From: Gammaproteobacteria bacterium
GTDB lineage: Bacteria; Pseudomonadota; Gammaproteobacteria; Thiohalomonadales; Thiohalomonadaceae
Assembly: GCA_003252455.1 (NCBI GenBank)
Contig: QKED01000029.1
Location: forward strand, 38,193-102,192
Length of the DNA stretch: 64,000 bases
Direction of reading: 5' to 3'
The notes below the pieces were generated by a model. The model was given only the letters and a program-made list of their open reading frames with translations, made no database searches and had not been told where the DNA came from. Positions 30,336 to 38,584 of the stretch are shown piece after piece (within the stretch, counting starts at the first letter, position 1; the number at the start of each line of letters is the position of its first letter). A program made the position numbers and the translations under genes.

Positions 30336-32420
30336 ATGGCGGTCACGGACGACCTCGCCTGCGCGCCGCTCGACGCGCTCAAGGGCGTCGGCCCCGCCCT
30401 CGCCGTCAAGCTCGCCCGCCTCGGCCTCAAGAGCCAGCAAGACCTCCTCTTCCACCTCCCCCTGCGCTACCAAGACCGCACCCGCGTCAGCCCCATCGGC
30501 ACCCTGCGCCACAGCGACCACGCGGTGATCGAGGGGGAGATCGAGCTGGCCGACGTGCACCTCGGGCGCCGTCGCAGCCTCATGGTGCGCATCGCCGACG
30601 GCAGCGGCGCGCTCTTCCTGCGCTTCTTCTACTTCAACCGCGCGCAGCAGAAGGCCTTCGCCAAGGGCGCCCGCCTGCGCGCCTACGGCGAGGTGCGCCG
30701 CGGCGCCCACACCCTGGAGATGGTGCACCCCGAATACCGCCTGCTCGGCGAGGGGCAGGAGACGCAGGTCGAAGAGGCGCTCACTCCCATCTACCCCGCC
30801 ACCGAAGGGGTCGGCCAGACCCAGCTGCGCCGCCTCATCGACCAGATGCTGGAGCGCATCCGCGACACCCCACCGCGCGAACTGCTCCCCCCCGGCCTGT
30901 TGCCGCCGGGCCTGCCCACCCTGGCCGAGGCGCTGCAACTGCTGCATCACCCGCCGCCCGAGACCTCTTTGCAGGCACTGGAGGCGGGCAGCCACCCCGC
31001 CATCCAGCGCCTCGCCTTAGAGGAGCTACTCGCCCACCAACTCGCCCTGCGCCACACCCGCCATCAGCTCCAGGCGCTGCGCGCCCCCCTGCTCGCCGGT
31101 GACGGCCTCTTGGTGCGCGCCTTCCTCGCCGCCCTGCCCTTCCCCCTCACCGGCGCCCAACAGCGCGTCAGCGCGGAGATCGCCCGCGACCTCGCCACCC
31201 CGCGCCCCATGCTGCGCCTGGTGCAGGGCGACGTCGGCTCGGGCAAGACCGTGGTCGCGGCGCTGGCCGCCCTGCGCGCCATCGAGAGCGGCTACCAGGC
31301 CGCCCTCATGGCCCCCACCGAGCTGCTCGCCGAACAGCACTTTCGTAACCTCAGCGCCTGGTTCGAGCCGCTCGGACTGCGCGTCGCCTGGCTCGCCGGC
31401 AGCCTCAAGGGGCGCAAGCGGCGCGACATGCTCGAACACACGGCGCTTGGCACCGCCAAACTGGTGGTCGGCACCCACGCCCTGTTTCAGCCCGAGGTGC
31501 GCTTTCGCAAACTCGGCCTGGTGATGGTCGACGAACAGCACCGCTTCGGCGTCGAGCAGCGCCTCGCCCTCAAAGAGAAGGGTGTGGAGGACGACAGCCA
31601 CCCCCACCAGCTCACCCTCACCGCCACCCCCATCCCGCGCACCCTCTACATGACCGCCTACGCCGACCTCGACCTCTCCATCATCGACGAGCTGCCCCCA
31701 GGCCGCACCCCGGTGGAGACCGTGGTGATCCCCGAGGGGCGACGCATGGAGGTGGTGGCGCGGGTGCGCGCCCAGTGCCGCGAAGGGCGCCAGGCCTACT
31801 GGGTCTGCCCGCTCATCAGCGAGTCCGACGTGCTCACCTGCCAGGCCGCCGAAGAGACCTCGACCATCCTGGCCCAGGAGCTGCCGGAACTCTGCGTCGG
31901 CCTGATCCACGGGCGCATGAAGGCGGCGCAGAAAGACGCCGTGATGGCCGAATTCAAACGCGGCGCCCTCGACCTGCTGGTGGCCACCACCGTCATCGAA
32001 GTGGGCGTCGACGTGCCCAACGCCAGCCTGATGATCATCGAAAACGCCGAACGCCTCGGCCTCGCCCAACTCCACCAGTTGCGTGGCCGCGTCGGACGCG
32101 GCGCCGAGAAGAGCAGCTGCGTGCTGCTCTACGCCGCCCCGCTCTCCGCCATCGCCAAAGAACGCCTACACGTGATGCGCGAGACCAACGACGGCTTCGT
32201 CATCGCCCAGCGCGACCACGACCTGCGCGGCCCCGGCGAACTACTCGGCACCCGCCAGACCGGGCTGTTGGCGCTCAAGGTCGCCGACCTACAGCGCGAT
32301 GCAGATCTCGTTGAGAGGTTGGCGACGATCGCCGAAGGGGTGGAGCAGCGGTATCCGGAGTTGGTGGAGCCGTTGCAGGTGCGGTGGATTGGGGCTGCGG
32401 AGCGGTATGTGGGGGTGTGA
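30336..32420 (+). CDS. recG: ATP-dependent DNA helicase RecG
   Basis: A 694-residue helicase that reverses stalled forks and processes R-loops and Holliday junctions. The N-terminal wedge/OB domain covers about 1-230. Helicase motifs include Walker A GDVGSGKTVVA near 298 and DEQHRFGVEQR near 399. The C-terminal helicase domain contains NASLMIIENAERLGLAQLHQ and QLRGRVGRG and ends ERYVGV. The gene is intact. Its last roughly 550 bases are present twice more downstream, once nearly identical and once decayed. Confidence 0.97.
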   Translation: MAVTDDLACAPLDALKGVGPALAVKLARLGLKSQQDLLFHLPLRYQDRTRVSPIGTLRHSDHAVIEGEIELADVHLGRRRSLMVRIADGSGALFLRFFYFNRAQQKAFAKGARLRAYGEVRRGAHTLEMVHPEYRLLGEGQETQVEEALTPIYPATEGVGQTQLRRLIDQMLERIRDTPPRELLPPGLLPPGLPTLAEALQLLHHPPPETSLQALEAGSHPAIQRLALEELLAHQLALRHTRHQLQALRAPLLAGDGLLVRAFLAALPFPLTGAQQRVSAEIARDLATPRPMLRLVQGDVGSGKTVVAALAALRAIESGYQAALMAPTELLAEQHFRNLSAWFEPLGLRVAWLAGSLKGRKRRDMLEHTALGTAKLVVGTHALFQPEVRFRKLGLVMVDEQHRFGVEQRLALKEKGVEDDSHPHQLTLTATPIPRTLYMTAYADLDLSIIDELPPGRTPVETVVIPEGRRMEVVARVRAQCREGRQAYWVCPLISESDVLTCQAAEETSTILAQELPELCVGLIHGRMKAAQKDAVMAEFKRGALDLLVATTVIEVGVDVPNASLMIIENAERLGLAQLHQLRGRVGRGAEKSSCVLLYAAPLSAIAKERLHVMRETNDGFVIAQRDHDLRGPGELLGTRQTGLLALKVADLQRDADLVERLATIAEGVEQRYPELVEPLQVRWIGAAERYVGV
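31872..32420 (+). repeat. recG 3'-end direct repeat, copy 1 (within intact recG)
   Basis: This segment corresponds to about the last 182 codons of recG. It is the parent copy of the direct repeats at 34,180-34,728 and 35,371-35,781. Confidence 0.95.
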
Positions 32421-32526
32421 TAGCTTGTGCGAAACCGCGAGTTTGCAGAAGTGTCCGCCCAATCTGACGTTGCCCGGCTCAGTCGTCGGCGACAACCATC
32501 ACCGGTAAGACCAAGGGAGGGTTTTC

Positions 32527-33441
32527 GTGGAAACATATCCAGTGATCGAAGTGCCCGACGACGCCTCTACCCAGCTCGAACAGCTCGGCACCAAAGGCAA
32601 GTTCTGGTACGAGGATGAGACGGGTAGACGCTGCCTCTTCAAAGAGGGAAGACCCGGCAGCGGTGAGAACTGGGCCGAAAAGGTCGCCTGCGAGATCGCG
32701 AAGGCCCTCGGCCTACCCCACGCGCACTACGATCTGGCCTGCTATCGTGGCCGCATGGGCGTCTCCTCACCGAGCCTGGTCCCCGAGGGCGGGCGCCTCA
32801 TCCTCGGCAACGAGGTGCTCTCCAAGCAGGTCGACGGCTACGACCCCGACTCACGCTATCAGGCCCGTCAACACACCCTGCGAAGGGTCATCGCCGTGTT
32901 GCGCGCCCCCGATGTTGCCCTACCGATCGATTGGACGGGGCCATTGAAGAGCCCGGCTGAGATCTTCGTCGGCTATCTCCTCCTGGATGCCCTGATCGGC
33001 AACCAAGACAGACACCATGAGAATTGGGCGCTCGTGAGCGTGCCAGGCATGGGGATCAGCCTCTCCGCCACCTTCGACCACGCCTCCAGCCTGGGGCGCA
33101 ACGAGACCGACGAAAAGCGCATTGAACGGCTGAACACCCGTGATCAGGGGCGCTCCGTAGCACGCTACGTCGCACGTGCGCGGTCCGGTTTGTACGCCTC
33201 CAATCGGTCAGACGCGAAACCGATGAGCACCGTTGCGGCGTTCGAGATGGGTTGCTCACTCCAGCCCGCAGGCGGTGAGTACTGGCTGGCACGCCTTGGC
33301 ACCTTAACGGTCGAACAATTCAGCCACTGGCTCGCAGCGGTTCCCGATGCGTGGATATCACAACCTGCGCGTGACTTCGCCGTAGAAATGCTGAAAATTA
33401 ACCGCCAAAGAGTGCTCGATAGCAGAGGTAATCACCCATGA
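32527..33441 (+). CDS. HipA-like serine/threonine kinase (short form)
   Basis: A 304-residue protein with a HipA/PI3K-like kinase fold. The catalytic loop GNQDRHHENWAL places Asp161 and Asn166 in the HipA NxDRHxxN motif. The metal-binding FDHASSLG at 184-191 takes the place of DFG. It lacks the N-terminal subdomain of E. coli HipA (about 440 residues). A GTG start with AGGGAGG in front is used. The stop overlaps the start of the HIRAN gene by four bases. No HipB-type repressor is adjacent, so the downstream protein may be the partner. The gene follows recG and is absent from the repeated recG segment, so it is probably acquired. Confidence 0.8.
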   Translation: METYPVIEVPDDASTQLEQLGTKGKFWYEDETGRRCLFKEGRPGSGENWAEKVACEIAKALGLPHAHYDLACYRGRMGVSSPSLVPEGGRLILGNEVLSKQVDGYDPDSRYQARQHTLRRVIAVLRAPDVALPIDWTGPLKSPAEIFVGYLLLDALIGNQDRHHENWALVSVPGMGISLSATFDHASSLGRNETDEKRIERLNTRDQGRSVARYVARARSGLYASNRSDAKPMSTVAAFEMGCSLQPAGGEYWLARLGTLTVEQFSHWLAAVPDAWISQPARDFAVEMLKINRQRVLDSRGNHP

Positions 33442-34172
33442 AAGCCCTATTTGTTGCCTACCAAGACGAAGCGTCGCGGCGCTGGGCACCCGTGGCCCGG
33501 CTGACCCGTGAGGAGGGGCGCTACCACTTCGTCTACACCCATGGCGCAAAGGCCATCGCGCACTTTACCCCGTTTGGCCGCATGACCAATCTCGCTGGCG
33601 AATACGTCTCCGAGAAGCTCTTTCCCCTGTTTGCCAACCGAATCCTGCCCAAATCGCGTCCCGAGTACCGCGACTACATGCACTGGCTGGGACTGAGTGA
33701 AGAGAAGCGCGACGAGATAGAAGAGCTGGCCCGAACCGGGGGCGTCCGCGCCACAGACTCCCTGGAGCTGATCCCCTGCCCTGAACCGACGGAAGATGGG
33801 CGCTACGAGCTGTTCTTCTTCTCCCGTGGCCTGCGCCACCTGCCGGAGGAGAGTCGAGGGCGTGTGGAATCACTACGCGAAGGTGAACGACTATTTCTGC
33901 TGGAGGATAGGCAGAATGCCCAGGATGGCATGGCGCTGATGTTGCGCACCGACACCCCAAGCACCTTGGTTGGCTACCTGCCCCGCTACTACGCCGCAGA
34001 CTGTCAGCGCTTGCTCACCATGCTCGGTCCTGATGCGGTGGAGGTGAGCGTCGAGCAGATCAATCACGAGGCACCGATCCAGTACCGCTTGCTCTGTCGG
34101 CTAAGTGCACCCTGGCCGGATGGGTTTGAGCCGTGTGCGAGTGGGGAGTTTGAGGCATTGAGTGACAGATGA
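33438..34172 (+). CDS. HIRAN-domain protein paired with HipA-like kinase
   Basis: A 244-residue protein. The N-terminal half (VAYQDEASRRWAPVARLTREEGRYHFVYTHGAK) resembles the amino-terminal subdomain that precedes some HipA-like kinases. The C-terminal half (about 130-240) has HIRAN features: RGLRHLPEESRGRVESLREGERL, then NAQDGMALMLRT and VGYLPRYYA. HIRAN domains bind DNA ends in eukaryotic HLTF; the bacterial role is open. It overlaps the kinase gene (ATGA), which supports a functional pair. Its stop lies eight bases before a duplicated recG 3' end. Confidence 0.7.
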   Translation: MKALFVAYQDEASRRWAPVARLTREEGRYHFVYTHGAKAIAHFTPFGRMTNLAGEYVSEKLFPLFANRILPKSRPEYRDYMHWLGLSEEKRDEIEELARTGGVRATDSLELIPCPEPTEDGRYELFFFSRGLRHLPEESRGRVESLREGERLFLLEDRQNAQDGMALMLRTDTPSTLVGYLPRYYAADCQRLLTMLGPDAVEVSVEQINHEAPIQYRLLCRLSAPWPDGFEPCASGEFEALSDR

Positions 34173-34728
34173 AGCACTCGCCAAGGAGCTGCCGAAACTC
34201 TGCGTCGGCCTGATCCACGGGGGCAAGAAGGCTGCGCAGAAAGACGCCGTGATGGCCGAATTCAAACGCGGCGCCCTCGACCTGCTGGTGGCCACCACCG
34301 TCATCGAAGTGGGCGTCGACGTGCCCAACGCCAGCCTGATGATCATCGAAAACGCCGAACGCCTCGGCCTCGCCCAGCTCCACCAGCTGCGTGGCCGCGT
34401 CGGGCGCGGCGCCGAAAAGAGCAGCTGCGTCCTGCTCTACGCCGCCCCGCTCTCTGCTATCGCGAAGGAACGCCTACACGTGATGCGCGAGACCAACGAC
34501 GGCTTCGTCATCGCCCAGCGCGACCACGACCTGCGCGGCCCCGGCGAACTGCTCGGCACGCGCCAGACCGGCCTGCTGGCGCTCAAGGTCGCCGACCTAC
34601 AGCGCGATGCGGAGCTGGTGGAGCGGTTGGCAGAGATCGCCGAGGGGGTGGAGCAGCGGTATCCCGAGTTGGTGGAGCCGTTGCAGGTGCGGTGGATTGG
34701 GGCGGCGGAGCGGTATGTGGGGGTGTGA
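34162..34728 (+). pseudogene. Truncated recG, copy 2
   Basis: A 188-codon open frame whose last roughly 181 residues match the RecG C-terminus with only about six differences. Four of these fall within the first 15 residues. It lacks the ATPase core and the wedge domain, so it cannot be a working helicase. A GTG overlapping the end of the HIRAN gene could allow translation, but this is probably incidental. The homologous segment spans 34,180-34,728 and stops at the same codon as intact recG, showing a clean 3'-end duplication. Confidence 0.92.
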
Positions 34729-34783
34729 GGCTGGCCGCTACAGGCGGTCAGGGCGTGGCCTTGTTGATCTCCATCTCCTAGAC

Positions 34784-34802
34784 TGTACGGTATTACCGTA
34801 CA
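34784..34802. promoter_or_regulatory. Palindromic operator before yefM-yoeB
   Basis: TGTACGGTATTACCGTACA is a perfect 19-base palindrome about 16 bases before the antitoxin start. It contains the TGTAC...GTACA ends typical of YefM-YoeB operators, so it is probably the autoregulatory site. Confidence 0.8.
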
Positions 34803-34818
34803 TCATAGAGCGCACCCC

Positions 34819-35091
34819 ATGGACAGTACCACCGTCAACAAATTCAGAGAGAGCCTGAAGAGCTACGTAGAGCGCGTCGTGCTTAACCACACCCCGCTGC
34901 GCGTCACGCGCCGCGCGGGCTCTGATTTCGTGGTCGTGAGCGCAGAGGATTGGGAGCGCGACCAAGAGACCCTCTATGTGCTGCAAAACTCCAGCCTGAT
35001 GCGCCAGATCGCCGACTCCAGCGCCACCCACAGCGCCGGTAGCGGGTACACCCCGAGCAAAGAGCAGATGGATGAGATCACTGGTCTTTGA
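34819..35091 (+). CDS. yefM: Phd/YefM-family antitoxin
   Basis: A 90-residue antitoxin. The N-terminal DNA-binding fold (VNKFRESLKSYVERVVLNHTPLRVTRR, then DFVVVSAEDWERDQETLYVL) is typical of YefM, and the C-terminal tail wraps the toxin. It overlaps the downstream yoeB toxin by 20 bases. Upstream lies a perfect palindrome. The pair is placed directly after truncated recG copy 2 and before the decayed copy 3, so it appears to be the cargo of a separate insertion. Confidence 0.87.
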   Translation: MDSTTVNKFRESLKSYVERVVLNHTPLRVTRRAGSDFVVVSAEDWERDQETLYVLQNSSLMRQIADSSATHSAGSGYTPSKEQMDEITGL

Positions 35092-35341
35092 AGGACGGAC
35101 CTGGGAGGTCTACGAAGAGCTACGACAACGCGACAAACGGCTGCACAAGAACCTCTGCGCCATCCTGAAGGAGATGCTGCGCGGCGACCCCAGCATCGGC
35201 CTCGGCAAACCCGAAGCCCTACGGCACAACCTCACCGGCTTTTGGTCGAGGCGGCTGAGTCAGAAAGACCGGCTTATCTACAGGTTCGACGACAACCGAA
35301 TCTATATCTTCGCTATTGGTGGGCACTATGAGGGGCTGTAA
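35072..35341 (+). CDS. yoeB: YoeB/Txe-family mRNA interferase toxin
   Basis: An 89-residue RelE-fold toxin. It reads LVFEGRTWEVYEELRQRDKRLHKNLCAILKE, then GKPEALRHNLTGFWSRRLSQKDRLIYRFDDN and IFAIGGHYEGL. The residues corresponding to the YoeB catalytic Glu, Arg, His and terminal Tyr can be aligned (EALRHN, SRRL, GGHY). YoeB cleaves ribosome-bound mRNA. It overlaps the antitoxin gene. Confidence 0.87.
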   Translation: MRSLVFEGRTWEVYEELRQRDKRLHKNLCAILKEMLRGDPSIGLGKPEALRHNLTGFWSRRLSQKDRLIYRFDDNRIYIFAIGGHYEGL

Positions 35342-35370
35342 TGGCGATGTCTGGCTGAGGTGCATATCGT

Positions 35371-35781
35371 GAATTCTTAGTCACAACCATCATCGAAGTG
35401 GGGTCAACGTGCCCAACGCCAGCTTTATGCTGATCGAAATCGCTGAACGCCTCGCCCAACTGCACCAGCTGTGTGGTCGCCTCGGACGATACGCCGAGAA
35501 ATGCAGCTGTGTCCTCTTTACACGCCCCGCTCTCCGCAATCACTAAAGAGTGCCCTGCAAGTGAGGCGTAAGGCTTCGTCATCACCCAGCGCATCCACGA
35601 CCTGCGCGGCATGCACCAGACCGTGTTACTGGTGCTCAAGGCCGCTGATCTATAGCTCGATGCGGAGCTGACTGAGCAGCTGGCGGAGATCGCCGAAGGG
35701 GTGGAGCAACGGCATCTAGAGATAGTGGAGCCGTTGCAGCTCAGATGAATGGGGTCAGTGGAGATGCATCTTGGGGTATAG
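35371..35781 (+). pseudogene. Decayed third copy of the recG 3' end
   Basis: This stretch aligns with recG from about codon 545 to the stop. Recognisable pieces are the ATCATCGAAGTGG, GTGCCCAACGCCAGC and GAGATCGCCGAAGGGGTGGAGCA tracts. It carries frameshifts, small deletions and in-frame stop codons. The match continues to the stop codon region (GGGGTATAG against GGGGTGTGATAG). The level of decay marks it as older than copy 2. Confidence 0.85.
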
Positions 35782-35825
35782 TTGGAGCCATATCACATAT
35801 TAGCCGTGGAAAGGCGTACGTCTAA

Positions 35826-37793
35826 CTAGACTTGAAGGTCCGCAACAATCTTATGAGTTTCAACTTTAGATAAATCACCCAGCTTTGCATTAAGATTATT
35901 TAGCAGATATTTATTTGAAAGCTCAAATTCATCAAATATACTAAACCAGTCTTTAACATAACATTTTATTTTTCCATCACTAACAAGACCATACTCTCCC
36001 CTATCCTTTAGATTTCTAAGTCTTTGCCCTATTGCAAAATCATCTTTTGAGATCTTCCTACCTATTAAAACAAGGTCGAATCTCATGTGTTCACTCGAAA
36101 ACGCAGGGTGTTTAGAGATTATTTCTGCGTAATCATCTAATTGTTGAAGATGTTTTTTGTTCAGTGAAACTCCAGGCCGCTTGATCTCAATGACGACGCA
36201 TTTGAAGTACTCATTGTTTTGTGAGTCAAACGTAGGGTGTCTTCTTGCAAGGAATAGGTCTACTTGTCTGTTCACACCGTCAATTGTTAAGCCAGACTCA
36301 ATATCAGAATCTGAAACAATATTAATATCCTTCACTGTATCTCTTAGTTGTCTAGCAATAACATTAAAGTTATTTTCCTCGGCACCTAATGTTGCATACT
36401 GAGGGCCAAACAACCACGTATTACTCTCAATTATCTTCTGGAGATCAGGGGTTTCTAGAATTTCTTTATAGCGATTTTCCATAATCTCTTTTAAATGGTA
36501 TATTGCAGACTGCCTTTTTTGCAGAACCTCTATTGTGCTAATAATATTTTCTAGTGTGGTCCTGTTTAGCTGGTCGGACAATTTTTTTAAACCATCTTTA
36601 TCAAGCTCGACAACGCTTTGAAGCACGTCAATCAGATCATTATTCTCGTTGGATACAAGAATTTTATCAATTAATCGTATTAGTATTTTTGCCTGCTTTG
36701 AATTAAGTTTGTTAAAAATAGATGGATCTGCCACATATATCTCCTTAATTACGGCTTTTGTGTTTTCTTTCCTCCATTTGGCGTATCCGTCCTCGACGCC
36801 ATCATACTCAGGGAAATAGCCGTTAGCATCAAACCTTTCCATTTCCATGTCGACAAATCGCCGTAAGAACTCGTCATAAATTTTACGCTGGAACCCAACC
36901 AATTCCTTCATCAACTGACGGTAGATGAATTGATTTTTATTATATTCTGGACTCATCTCTAAATCATCAGGGCTGTAGCTATCAACCCATTCTGATGAGA
37001 CATATGCACTACTATGAAATTTGACCTTGTTGTTGAACTTACTCAACTCTTTGGCTATTACCTTGTTATCACCATTAATTAGGTAACTATATGATTTTTC
37101 TGAGCTAGGTTTGTCATCCCAGCGTATCACCTTAATATTAAATATGATATTTTCAATATTAATGTGTTCTTCATGAAGTTCGTGAGCGGGGACGGTGATA
37201 GGGCTATTATTGATATAGATACTTCTGGACCGATTTAGAGCAAGATACCAACCAAATTCAGTGCTAAACAATCGAATAACATGTACCTCGTCAGGAATAT
37301 TCTGGTTGCCGAAATTTATCAGCTCAACACATGTCCCGCTACCAATATTGGACAACAGCGCATTTTGGTTTGTTCGCTCCAAATAGTCTCCTTCGTAATC
37401 CTTGATGGAGCTGGCATTGATAGTTATTTTTGCATCATAACCTTCGCGCCGCGTATACCAGGTTGCGCGCTGGCATAGCAAATGAAAAGCTAGTCGTCCT
37501 TTGCCATGCGATCCATGCTTGTCATCATCGAGCTTTTTCAGGGATTCGTTAAACTTTTTAAAGTTATTATCGATGTTTGCCACATCAATACCATCGCCAT
37601 TATCCAAGATCGATATTGAGTCTAGACCTCCAAGCTCTGTTCTGCGGACAAAGACATCTACTCTTGTTGCATTAGCATCGAATCCATTCCATACAAGTTC
37701 GAACAATGCCTTAATTGGCTCATAGTTTCGGAAGTGCTTTTTTATTCCTTCATCGGTGATTTCCGTTGACCCTGAAAATTTCTTGATTTTCAT
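35826..37793 (-). CDS. GHKL (Hsp90-like) ATPase fused to a PD-(D/E)XK nuclease, candidate defence protein
   Basis: A 655-residue protein. The N-terminal GHKL ATPase has N-box ELVWNGFDANA (Glu32, Asn36, Asp39), G1 motif LDNGDGID (63-70) and lid motif GSHGKGR (94-100). The middle is helical. The C-terminal part reads RQVDLFLAR, then CVVIEIKRPG, placing Asp512, Glu536 and Lys538 as a PD-(D/E)XK nuclease site similar to the DUF4263/Shedu type. Base composition is strikingly AT-rich beside GC-rich neighbours, a sign of transfer. It stands alone, convergent with the recG-repeat island. ATPase-nuclease fusions of this kind are common in phage defence; the function here is inferred. Confidence 0.78.
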   Translation of the reverse strand: MKIKKFSGSTEITDEGIKKHFRNYEPIKALFELVWNGFDANATRVDVFVRRTELGGLDSISILDNGDGIDVANIDNNFKKFNESLKKLDDDKHGSHGKGRLAFHLLCQRATWYTRREGYDAKITINASSIKDYEGDYLERTNQNALLSNIGSGTCVELINFGNQNIPDEVHVIRLFSTEFGWYLALNRSRSIYINNSPITVPAHELHEEHINIENIIFNIKVIRWDDKPSSEKSYSYLINGDNKVIAKELSKFNNKVKFHSSAYVSSEWVDSYSPDDLEMSPEYNKNQFIYRQLMKELVGFQRKIYDEFLRRFVDMEMERFDANGYFPEYDGVEDGYAKWRKENTKAVIKEIYVADPSIFNKLNSKQAKILIRLIDKILVSNENNDLIDVLQSVVELDKDGLKKLSDQLNRTTLENIISTIEVLQKRQSAIYHLKEIMENRYKEILETPDLQKIIESNTWLFGPQYATLGAEENNFNVIARQLRDTVKDINIVSDSDIESGLTIDGVNRQVDLFLARRHPTFDSQNNEYFKCVVIEIKRPGVSLNKKHLQQLDDYAEIISKHPAFSSEHMRFDLVLIGRKISKDDFAIGQRLRNLKDRGEYGLVSDGKIKCYVKDWFSIFDEFELSNKYLLNNLNAKLGDLSKVETHKIVADLQV

Positions 37794-37901
37794 TTCTCAC
37801 CTTGAGTTCATATATAAACGGTAAGTAGCAGGATGGAGCGTCTGTGAATCAGTGCTGGAAGCTCAGCCATGGATTCTGGCTCTCACCATCCAAGCAAGCA
37901 A

Positions 37902-37933
37902 GTAGCCCGGATGAAGCATAGCGTAAGCCGGGG
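37902..37933 (+). repeat. REP-like element with GTAG head
   Basis: GTAGCCCGGATGAAGCATAG followed by CGTAAGCCGGGG. The arms CCCGG and CCGGG make a hairpin and the element begins with the GTAG tetranucleotide seen in RAYT-associated REP sequences. Confidence 0.7.
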
Positions 37934-37959
37934 TGAGCACGGCATTTCACTGCCGCTGC

Positions 37960-38247
37960 TCATGGTAGATTGTCCCTATGGATAGTTAATATCTCTATCT
38001 GCGCACCATTCAACCGATAGAGAAAACTATATTCCTTGTAGACCACACGGCGAATCACAGGACCATAGTGACTCATCGGCGTGTCAGACTCAGGGAATGT
38101 AAGCAACATGGTGTGCAGCCATTGACCGATGCGGTTTAGGTAGTCTCGCACGAACTCTTTTGATAAATGCTGGGTGTAGAGATATGCAGCAATCTCATCT
38201 AACCGCTGCATTGCGCGCGGAGCAAGAACGATCTCCCGTTCACTCAT
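37960..38247 (-). CDS. ParE/RelE-family toxin
   Basis: A 95-residue RelE/ParE-superfamily protein: IVLAPRAMQRLDEIAAYLYTQ, then IRRVVYKEYSFLYRLNGAQIEILTIHRDNL. The helical hairpin and the C-terminal beta strands match ParE-type toxins, which act on gyrase, although RelE-like activity is also possible. It overlaps the upstream antitoxin gene by eight bases. Confidence 0.82.
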   Translation of the reverse strand: MSEREIVLAPRAMQRLDEIAAYLYTQHLSKEFVRDYLNRIGQWLHTMLLTFPESDTPMSHYGPVIRRVVYKEYSFLYRLNGAQIEILTIHRDNLP

Positions 38248-38452
38248 ACTTTGCGCTGATCTCCTGTATCGCCTGGCTGAGTGGGACTCCTTCTCCCGCG
38301 TCCAGCTGCTCTATAGAGACGCGGATATCCTCTTTGATTCTCTCCTGCGATAGGAACTCGGCAAAGGCCCTGGCGAGTGCACGGGTGTCGTCGCCATAGG
38401 TCTCCCGGATACTTGCTTCGAGCCCTGGATCGTCGATGTGGATGTTGAGCAT
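38240..38452 (-). CDS. Antitoxin of the ParE-type pair
   Basis: A 70-residue protein starting MLNIHIDDPGLEASIRETYG, with helices rich in charged residues (AFAEFLSQERIKEDIRVSIEQL). Its size, overlap with the toxin and order (antitoxin first) identify it as the antitoxin. A longer frame upstream was rejected because its extra part covers a REP-like element. Confidence 0.75.
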   Translation of the reverse strand: MLNIHIDDPGLEASIRETYGDDTRALARAFAEFLSQERIKEDIRVSIEQLDAGEGVPLSQAIQEISAKYE

Positions 38453-38526
38453 GAGTCGGCACCTTGATTGTGGTGTGCGGATAGACAGGTCGCTCGAAGC
38501 GTAGCCTACTCTGGTGGTAGGGGGCA

Positions 38527-38560
38527 GGTTCCTGGATTCCACTGGCGCCATCCAGGCTAC
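38527..38560 (-). repeat. REP-like element with GTAG head, inverted
   Basis: On the reverse strand it begins GTAGCCTGGATGGCGCC and continues through AATCCAGG, giving CCTGGA/TCCAGG stem arms. It lies between the ParE pair and the Thg1-like gene. Confidence 0.7.
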
Positions 38561-38584
38561 GGTTCGGCTCCTCCATCGCGTTCA

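Noticed and set aside
34162..34728. recG copy 2 as a functional small helicase gene
   Set aside because: It lacks the ATP-binding core and the wedge domain and is best explained as a duplicated 3' end.
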